DNA of 64,000 nucleotides from Siphonodentalium dalli. Taxonomy: Eukaryota > Mollusca > Scaphopoda > Gadilida > Siphonodentaliidae. The notes beneath the pieces are model-generated. The model did not search any database. It was not told the origin of the DNA and saw only the letters and a list, made by a program, of their open reading frames with translations. Where the stretch lies: contig CP136064.1 of NCBI GenBank assembly GCA_032622095.1, positions 275,675,614-275,739,613 of the forward strand, in the 5' to 3' direction. A program made the translations under genes and the position numbers. Every line of letters starts with the position of its first letter. The stretch's first letter is position 1. Below are positions 57,879 through 64,000 of this stretch, piece after piece.

Positions 57879-58304
57879 CCTGAGTTTAGTGTGCCTGTCA
57901 TTTGTAGAATGAGGTCCCCAGAGGGTGAATTTAGTGAATCACCCTCTGTGGACCTCATTCTACATGGCCTCATCTGCTATGGGAGACATACCCTGTAGAC
58001 TCAGATAGAAGTTCCAAATGGTGAATATTGTGATGTACACCCATTGGGAACCTCGATTATGCAATGTGATGTCTGCCAATTTGGGGATAAAGAGAAACTA
58101 AACTAAAACAAAAAATAGAATCTATGTGAATAAGTTTCTATAAAAATTTGATAATAAAGAAAATTTCCAGAAAAGATGAGGCCGAAGCAGAATGAGGTCC
58201 CCAGAGGGTGAATTTAGTGATGCTAGCCCACTATGCAGGATAGTATTACTAAATTCACCCTCTGGGGACCTCATTCTGCAAATGACAGGTACACTAAACT
58301 CAGG
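57879..58304. mobile_element. R1 palindromic element, full length
   Basis: Tips CCTGAGTTTAGTGTGCCTGT and ACAGGTACACTAAACTCAGG are perfect or near-perfect inverted repeats. The left arm is shortened (GAGGTCCCCAGAGGGTGAAT then directly TCACCCTCTGTGGACCTCAT). The right arm is complete with GATGCTAGCCCACTATGCAG in its loop. Confidence 0.83.
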
Positions 58305-58355
58305 CTTGTATCACAGCCATTACACAAAGCTGGAGTGGAAGAAGTCCACTGAGCC

Positions 58356-58545
58356 TACAGTAATGCCCTAATTAATCGACTCCATAACCACAGCAGAATT
58401 ATGGGTAATTTTTCAGATTACCCATAATGCATAACGGGGAGAGCTTTCCGATAAATGGCAACAAGCCATATTTCCGACTAAATCCTGAAAAATTACCCAT
58501 AATTCTGCTGTGGTTATGGAGTCAATTAATTAGGGCATTACTGTA
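58356..58545. mobile_element. M1 palindromic MITE with rearranged left arm
   Basis: TA (58356-58357) CAGTAATGCCCTAATTAATC ... AGGGCATTACTG TA (58544-58545). After TTTTTCAG the left arm jumps to ATTACCCATAATGCATAAC. The right arm is intact. Confidence 0.85.
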
Positions 58546-58576
58546 AGTTGGATTCACTGATGGAACAAATGCTGTC

Positions 58577-59025
58577 TTAAAGGTCCACTTAATTTTCAAT
58601 TCCCAAGATCACATTATATACAGCATATTCCATATTATATACCATTTGAAAGAGTAAGCTACAAAACAATGTATTATCAAATTATCCGGTCGAATAAACT
58701 GGGAACATATTGTTTTTGTCGAGGTACTGACGTGTGGTCTGTGCTTAATTTAGATCCGGTCTAAATCTGGTACTGACAGTCTATTGTTCTCAATGGAAGA
58801 GGATTAACTCTATCTGTTAGTTGTGAATTATGATGCATTCTGGAATAAATAAAGGGGTTTAAGTCTTGGTGTGAATCTGAGAATCAGTCACTTGGTGGAC
58901 ACTCCTAGGCCACAGCTGTTCTGTATTCTGGTATATATATTTGGTTCCTCTTCCAACTGGTATATAATATGGAATATGTTGTATATAATGTGATCTGGGC
59001 ATTCAAAAATTAAGTGGGCCTTTAA
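58577..59025. mobile_element. P6 foldback element with TTAA ends
   Basis: TTAA (58577-58580) AGGTCCACTTAATTTT ... AAAATTAAGTGGGCCT TTAA (59022-59025). Inverted homology continues inward through CAAGATCACATTATATACA and CATATTCCATATTATATACC, about 75 bp in all. The middle is non-palindromic and has no coding frame. A TA duplication would read the same. Confidence 0.75.
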
Positions 59026-59162
59026 ATTCACATTGAAGTACAGGTATTAAGTTGAGTTTATGAATAACACTCGGAATAGATCAAATCCATCCCCGGCGAC
59101 CATTGTTCATTATATTGGGACAGCGTGTCTTGTTTGACAGGGCAGGCCCACTTTGAATGTTT

Positions 59163-59292
59163 TTAACCCTTTCTATACTAAATACTCATTGACATGCAGT
59201 TCCCTTAGAAAATGTTAAGATAATAAGTTCAACAAACGACATATAGGTCATTTTTTAAACTTATTATCTGAACATTTCCTGCCAATGAATAT
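59163..59292. mobile_element. P3 fragment (left end)
   Basis: TTAA (59163-59166) CCCTTTCTATACTAAATACT and CATTGACATGC, then AGATAATAAGTTCAACAAAC mirrored by TTATTATCTGAACATTTCC, matching the P3 element at 31500. No right end is found. Confidence 0.7.
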
Positions 59293-59334
59293 ATATCCTG
59301 CCCTTCTGATAACCATGGAAACAGGGAAGCTGAG

Positions 59335-59687
59335 CTATTGAATAGCACAAGGCGGAGCATCTTTATCGTCCCCGGTTGGTGGAGGCAGCGGTTCTTCCTT
59401 AACAGGCGGAGCTATCGCATCGAAACAGTGACATGAACCTTCAAGATGGTGATGGCCAGCCGGAATCGAGGCCAATGTACTCAATGAAGTATCCAGTGAA
59501 CCCTGACCTCCTGCTGAACTTTGACCTCCTGATGAAGCCTGAGCTACAGTCGTCCCTGGTTCATAATCGTCCAATGTAACCATAGCCTGGGCCATTGATT
59601 CCTCGACAATGTCACCGTTAGGTTCAGAGAGAGGCTCCGTGACTGGGCTAGTTATCAGATACTGGAGCAGAAAGCTCATAGTTTCAT
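59335..59687 (-). CDS. Protein-like open frame in the RAR intron; possible alternative 3' exon
   Basis: On the minus strand an acceptor-like ...CTCCATGCAG precedes 59687. The frame then reads (Asp)-ETMSFLLQYLITSPVTEP and continues as a 114-codon open frame from an internal ATG (59679) to TAG at 59335-59337. The protein is acidic and rich in Pro, Glu, Gly, Ser and Thr, with SSGGQSSAGGQGSLD, PAGHHHLEGS and PPVKEEPLPPPTGDD stretches. It resembles a disordered tail. The acceptor leaves phase 1, which fits the RAR donor at 63751 and would give a receptor ending without helix 11-12. Alternatives: an independent nested exon of another gene, or chance. No poly(A) signal was seen close by. Confidence 0.4.
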
Positions 59688-61123
59688 CTGCATGGAGGAA
59701 TATATGTCTGTACTGTAGCCCTATATGTCAAAAAAGACATGTATATTATCTATCAAAATGTCGATAGAGTGATATAACTTTACTAGAAATTGATTTTCCC
59801 TGTGAGTAATCATGCTTGAAGTCAAACTCCAGGCAGAGTTATCTCCCATCGCTCTGCTGAGATACCACTGCCATAAGGACATTTGGTAAGGATTTCTTAC
59901 GTGTTCTTAGTTCTTATGTTTTATGATTAAAATTGTCAATGTCTGCCTCGGTTCATATTGTTCTTATCAATACCGAAATAATTACCATTATTGCAAATTT
60001 TTGGTGGTCAAAATAAGACAATAGGTGACTAAATATAGTTCTGACGATATGTAAAATAGATGTATCGGTCCGCAAAGTACCATCCTTGTGGCAGTGCTAT
60101 ATCGCAGTGATAACGTAGAGGGCGCTGCATGGAGTTTGGCTTGAAGTTTCAAATCTCTGCCCAAGAATCGGAAAAAGCCAGCAAATACTAACAGAAATAC
60201 TACGACAAAAAAAAAAAGATCTTTGATTCTCAGGCAATTTTTTTTAGAAAATCAATGCGCGAGCGAGGGTTTTATTTTAATTTTTTTCTGCCCACAGACT
60301 GGCATAGTAAACATAGGTTATTATACGTTCCCAGGTCCAGAAAATATAGGGAGAACTTTGTAATGGATATAAATTAATTTAATCTGATATAAAAAATAAC
60401 AAATTATGACACTGTACTACCCGTACATCATATAGGGATTACCTAGAATGATATATATCTTGATATGATTTTAATATTAGCACAATGATTTGTAACAACA
60501 CGCAGAAATTCATATCTGATTCAAATAAAAATACGGAATGTATATTAATACAGTAGAAACGAAAAGATAAAGTGATCTTCAAAACTATCATAGAAAGTCT
60601 TTATTCACTTATTCCTCTGACTAATTAGAGACTCTATATGTAGCAGAATGGATGATAGACAATAAAACTTCAAAAAATCATGGCGATTATACACCAATTG
60701 TCAAACTGAGTTTTTATTGCGTTCCCGAATTAGATCAATAAATTTGGGGGTTTGGACAGCCTGCGGTGACAATATACCTGATAGGTATCGTTGACTATGG
60801 TCTTTTGTTGAATACCCACACATATACCATTGTCTTTAGCTCCAATTTGATATTTGAAACATAAATAATTTCCGTGGAACAGTTTCCTATTTTCGTTTTA
60901 CGTGGTTTACAACTACGGTGAAATCTAAATCGCAATAAAATTGTCCAACCGGGTCTTTTTTTTTTATATGTGGCATTGCCTGAGAATCAAAACCCTTGTT
61001 TTTTTTTGGCCTAACATCATATAATATAAAAATACTGTGTTTTCAGGTACTTACATGTACCTCTCACCCAAAGAGAGACCGTTAATTATATTTGTAAATC
61101 CAACTCTGTTTCTTATTTAACCT
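59688..61123. other. RAR intron, nothing recognised
   Basis: AT-rich intronic sequence with several T/A tracts. No repeat shared with the window and no coding frame. Confidence 0.45.
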
Positions 61124-61389
61124 TTAACCCTTCCATGACTGGAGCTTCCTGAAATTTTGCAAAAACCCTGTGCCAATGAATTCTCTTATATATGCGAGTC
61201 TCCCATTGGGAGCCTCGCATATATAATAGAATACATTGGCATAACAATATTTACCTTGACATTGTAAGCCAGTGCATTCTCTTGTATATGCGAGTCTCCC
61301 TATGGGAGAATCACATATATAATAAGAGAATGCACTGGCACAGGATCTTTAATGCTGCAAGAGCGCAGCTCCCATCATGAAGGGGTTAA
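61124..61389 (-). mobile_element. P2 piggyBac-like foldback MITE
   Basis: TTAA at 61124-61127 and 61386-61389. Left CCCTTCCATGACTGGAGCTT, right GCGCAGCTCCCATCATGAAG. Hairpin centres TCTCCCATTGGGAGCC and TCTCCCTATGGGAGAA keep the 5-bp inner stem. Confidence 0.83.
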
Positions 61390-62778
61390 AATTGGAATCT
61401 CATTAAAAGAATGGAAAAAGTAACAGGTCTGGTTAGAACTGGCATGCAGAAGTAACCAAGCTTAATGCAGAGTTCAGTCCCCTACGTCACATTTATTTAT
61501 TTGAGACTTTTGTTTGTTACAATTCATTCTGCATTATTCTGAAAAACTGAACTGTCCATATTCATTTGAAAATTGTCTAGATTAAGCCAGAATGAATTTT
61601 AACTGACAAAACACTTAATAAAATATGTTAGATTTAAATAAGAAAATAAAAAGTGTAGCAAGGGGACAGAACTCTGTTTTGCAGCTTGAGAATTAACATC
61701 AAAAGCACAACAAAAGATAAAGACGCACTGTCCGATTTGGCACTATAAAACCATTATCTGTACATTTTATATACCAAAATTCGGTCCCATGCAATAGGGG
61801 GTTTTGATGGCCACATATCGACTCACAAAAGAGGAAGCTTTAACACATTTTCAATTTTTGTCAGCCTAGCAAAAATTCCAATGAGCATCCATTTTTTCCG
61901 TTGTCCAATAGCATTCTCAATTATGAACTTGTTATGATGTTGTGTTGATTTTCGCCATGCCTATACCATGTGAATGATGTTGATTAAAAGCATTTTTTAA
62001 TTTTCTTTTGCATGGTAAGATAAATATTGACTCAATAAATTTGGTGTGAAATCGAACCGGGCGTCTATATAAAGAGTCACCAACATCAACTAGCTAGAGC
62101 ATAGGCCATACAAACTCAAAATTTCATTTCTCTGGCAAATTGTTTTCTAAAACAGATAACATGCAGGTGGCAGTTACATGAACTAAAATATTTCAAAATT
62201 GCAAAATAAATACTGTTCAATGGTGCAGACATGATCTGATCTGTGGTGACGGCGTTGAGTTCATCACAGATAATTTAAACCAATCAAATGAGCTTGTGAG
62301 AGTTGTATTTGTCATTGCAAAATCCCTCAATTCATTCCATTTGTGAAGTTATTGAAAACTAGAGGTAAAATAAATACTATGTTCTGATACTCTGACACCA
62401 TTGGCAATATATTTGAATTTTATTTTGAGTCAAAGAAATTACACTTTTGTGCAGTGCAAGAGCATGCATGCAGACCAGAGAAATAAAAGATGAAATTTGT
62501 ATGGCTACAGAGTATGTAGTTATACTTCACACACCAATGATTAGACAAAACATGCAAAACTAAGAATGGGCCATGTTTCCTTTGAGTTGGCCAGAGAGAG
62601 ATGTACATTCAATTCTTACAAGCACTCAGACGTCGATCATCATATTTTACACGATTTGAGGTTGGAAAAAGTTGCCCTTTATTGCATTATGGTAACTCCC
62701 CTCATTACGAAAACATTTTGTGAACTACTAATAAAACAATTAATTACATTGACATTTTCTATGGTAATTTGCCATTAG
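61390..62778. repeat. RAR intron; dispersed repeat D end at about 61720-62075
   Basis: AAGACGCACTGTCCGATTTG at about 61720 opens a block ending TTTGGTGTGAAATCGAACCG and GGCGTCTATAT near 62040-62070, resembling the ends of the 32-kb copy of repeat D. Remaining sequence has no recognised feature. Confidence 0.45.
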
Positions 62779-63202
62779 TTAACCCTTTACCCAACAAAAC
62801 GGCCAAAAACGCCCAAATAAAGCTTCAACAGCCTAAAATATCTTCGGTCTGTCTCAATAACACCATACAAATATGGATATCATTGGAACCGGTTCATTGA
62901 CCACATTGTGATGGTTACAGTTATGCCCTGTGCCAATGCATTCTCTTATATATGCGAGTCGACCATAGGTCGCCTTGCATATATAAGAGAATGCATTGGC
63001 CTAAAAAAAATCTTTTTTTAACACTTTTTCTTACATTCTTTAACAATTTATATAATATTTTTCTACATTCTTTGACAATTTTATCATTTTTAATATGTGT
63101 TAAGCCAATGCATTCTCTTATATATGCGAGGCGACCTATGGTCGACTCGCATATTTAAGAGAATGCATTGGCACAGGGCCGTTCTGTTGGGTAAAGGGTT
63201 AA
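62779..63202 (+). mobile_element. P1 piggyBac-like foldback MITE, full length with longer spacer
   Basis: TTAA at 62779-62782 and 63199-63202. Both 67-nt hairpins are present. The AT-rich spacer has a partial internal duplication (TTCTTACATTCTTTAACAAT / TTCTACATTCTTTGACAATT). Left end reads AAAACGGCCAAAAACGCCCA in place of the doubled CCGGCC. Confidence 0.86.
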
Positions 63203-63750
63203 CACAAAAGTTAATGTGTTTAAATAGGATAATTACTTTAGAGGTAAGATAATATGAGTGTTGGAATTTTGTCATGGCAACACACGATATTTCCAATTCA
63301 AAATACATTTGCAGGTTGAAATTGAGATGTAATTATAATGTTCATTTTCTGACATCATTGCACAGCATAAATACCCGGTACATCAATCACAAATATGCAA
63401 TCAAAATTTTTGTTGTTGCATTTATGGGAGTATAAAATTGTAAGTGACCGAAGAACAAACCAGTACTGTATAATTTCACGAACATCATTTGCCACTCGTT
63501 TGAAAACAGTCATGATGTCAAACCTCCATGCCAAATTTCATTCAGATCCGATAAGCCATGAATGAGATAAACACCCGTATGGACGGACAGACAGCTAGAC
63601 AGACACACAGACCAAGTCAACCAGTATACCCCCCATTTTTCTTCGAAAAGAGGAGGTATAATAAGATAATGAGCAATTAGTTTTACCTGACCACAGACGT
63701 CAGGTGTATTAGTTTCGCCTGACCACAGACAACAGGTGTATTAGTTTTAC
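63203..63750. repeat. RAR intron; CATAACTC-group tail and short direct repeat
   Basis: 63520-63665 has CATGCCAAATTTCATTCAGA, GGACGGACAGACAGCTAGAC and CAGTATACCCCCCATTTTTC, the 3' tail of the molluscan-type repeat. A direct repeat TTAGTTTTACCTGACCACAG / TTAGTTTCGCCTGACCACAG / TTAGTTTTACC at about 63679-63750 runs into the RAR splice donor. Confidence 0.6.
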
Positions 63751-63909
63751 CTTTCACACTTATACTACGCAGCTCTGTGACTTTCATTAGAAGTTTAGCG
63801 AAGACTTGGCGCTGCTCTTTTCTGCGTGTCCGTGAATAATGTTTCAAGGCTTCGTGTATCGGCTCCTGGATTGACTCAATGTTCCTAACATTCTCGAGAC
63901 CAGATCGAT
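63751..63909 (-). CDS. RAR: Retinoic acid receptor, internal ligand-binding-domain exon
   Basis: A 159-nt minus-strand exon between acceptor ...TTACTTGCAG (plus side 63910 onward) and donor AAAG|GTAAAA. It encodes (Asp)-RSGLENVRNIESIQEPIHEA, then LKHYSRTRRKEQRQVFAKLL and MKVTELRSISVK with the first base of a Gly codon. Vertebrate RARs read [20 protein letters not shown], then a short linker and MLMKITDLRGISTKG here, so the match is residue by residue and covers about helices 9-10 of the ligand-binding domain. That region forms the dimerisation face with RXR. Entry phase is 2 bases and exit phase 1. The exit matches the intron position I recall for vertebrate RAR genes. Upstream exons lie beyond the right edge. 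Confidence 0.9.
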
Positions 63910-64000
63910 CTGCAAGTAATCAGTTACAAGATTAACACTTCTTTCCTAAATGGATTTTCCAATCAGTTCTAAAAATATACATCGGAATGGGCAATTATTC

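Noticed and set aside
59690-63750. A separate exon for RAR helix 11-12 between the 59-kb frame and the 63.8-kb exon
   Set aside because: I searched by eye for GAERV and PPLI wording on the minus strand and found none there; the matching exon is at 52644-52744.

Overview
This is AT-rich eukaryotic DNA, most likely from a mollusc (probably a bivalve). That placement is an inference from three things: intron-containing coding sequence of a retinoic acid receptor (RAR), a nuclear receptor present in molluscs, annelids and deuterostomes but not in arthropods or nematodes; a tRNA-derived SINE; and abundant dispersed repeats of the 'CATAACTC ... GGACGGACAGACGG' style familiar from molluscan genomes. 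There are no operons, rRNAs or CRISPR arrays. Almost every open reading frame longer than 60 codons is a by-product of a repeat.

The only gene recognised with confidence lies on the minus strand at the right. One exon at 63751-63909 encodes the RAR ligand-binding-domain helices around H9-H10, and the next recognised exon at 52644-52744 encodes H11-H12 with the AF-2 motif. They are separated by an 11.0 kb phase-1 intron, and the 5' part of the gene lies beyond 64,000. The intron is packed with transposable elements. It also holds a protein-like open frame (59335-59687) behind an acceptor-like site in the same phase, which could be an alternative 3' exon lacking AF-2.

The rest is a mobile-element landscape dominated by palindromic (foldback) MITEs. 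At least six terminal-repeat families are bounded by TTAA, the target of piggyBac transposases: P1 (CCCTTTACCC), P2 (CCCTTTCATGA or CCCTTCCATGA), P3 (CCCTTTCTATACT), P4 (AGGGGTACTG), P5 (CCCTTTGGCGAGTAG) and P6 (AGGTCCACTT). A decayed piggyBac transposase element (49408-51777, ends CCCTTTGAACCC) sits inside a TA-flanked MITE. TA-flanked elements include M1 (CAGTAATGCCCTAA) and a giant 5.0 kb palindrome at 23223-28219. R1 is a further palindromic family (core GAGGTCCCCAGAGGG), and H1 is an element family ending in TTAAAG. Several nested insertions restore the host sequence exactly when the inner element and one TTAA are removed.

The most striking signal is a 67-nt hairpin module carried, usually twice in inverted orientation, by P1, P2 and a third element type. 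Between families its stem differs by paired, pairing-preserving substitutions, while one internal mismatch is kept.

Layout: 0-1.9 kb, 42-bp degenerate minisatellite; 1.9-13 kb, dispersed repeats, P1 copies and a hammerhead-like relic; 13.7-16.4 kb, 95-bp satellite; 17.3-19.8 kb, segment bounded by a perfect 41-bp inverted repeat; 20-23 kb, mixed repeats; 23.2-28.2 kb, giant palindrome; 29-48 kb, dense P2/R1/M1/H1/P4 elements and tandem duplications; 48.1-49.0 kb, 41-bp minisatellite; 49.4-51.9 kb, piggyBac remnant; 52.6-64 kb, RAR 3' region with SINE and MITEs. All family names, alignments and boundaries were made by eye; no database search was run.
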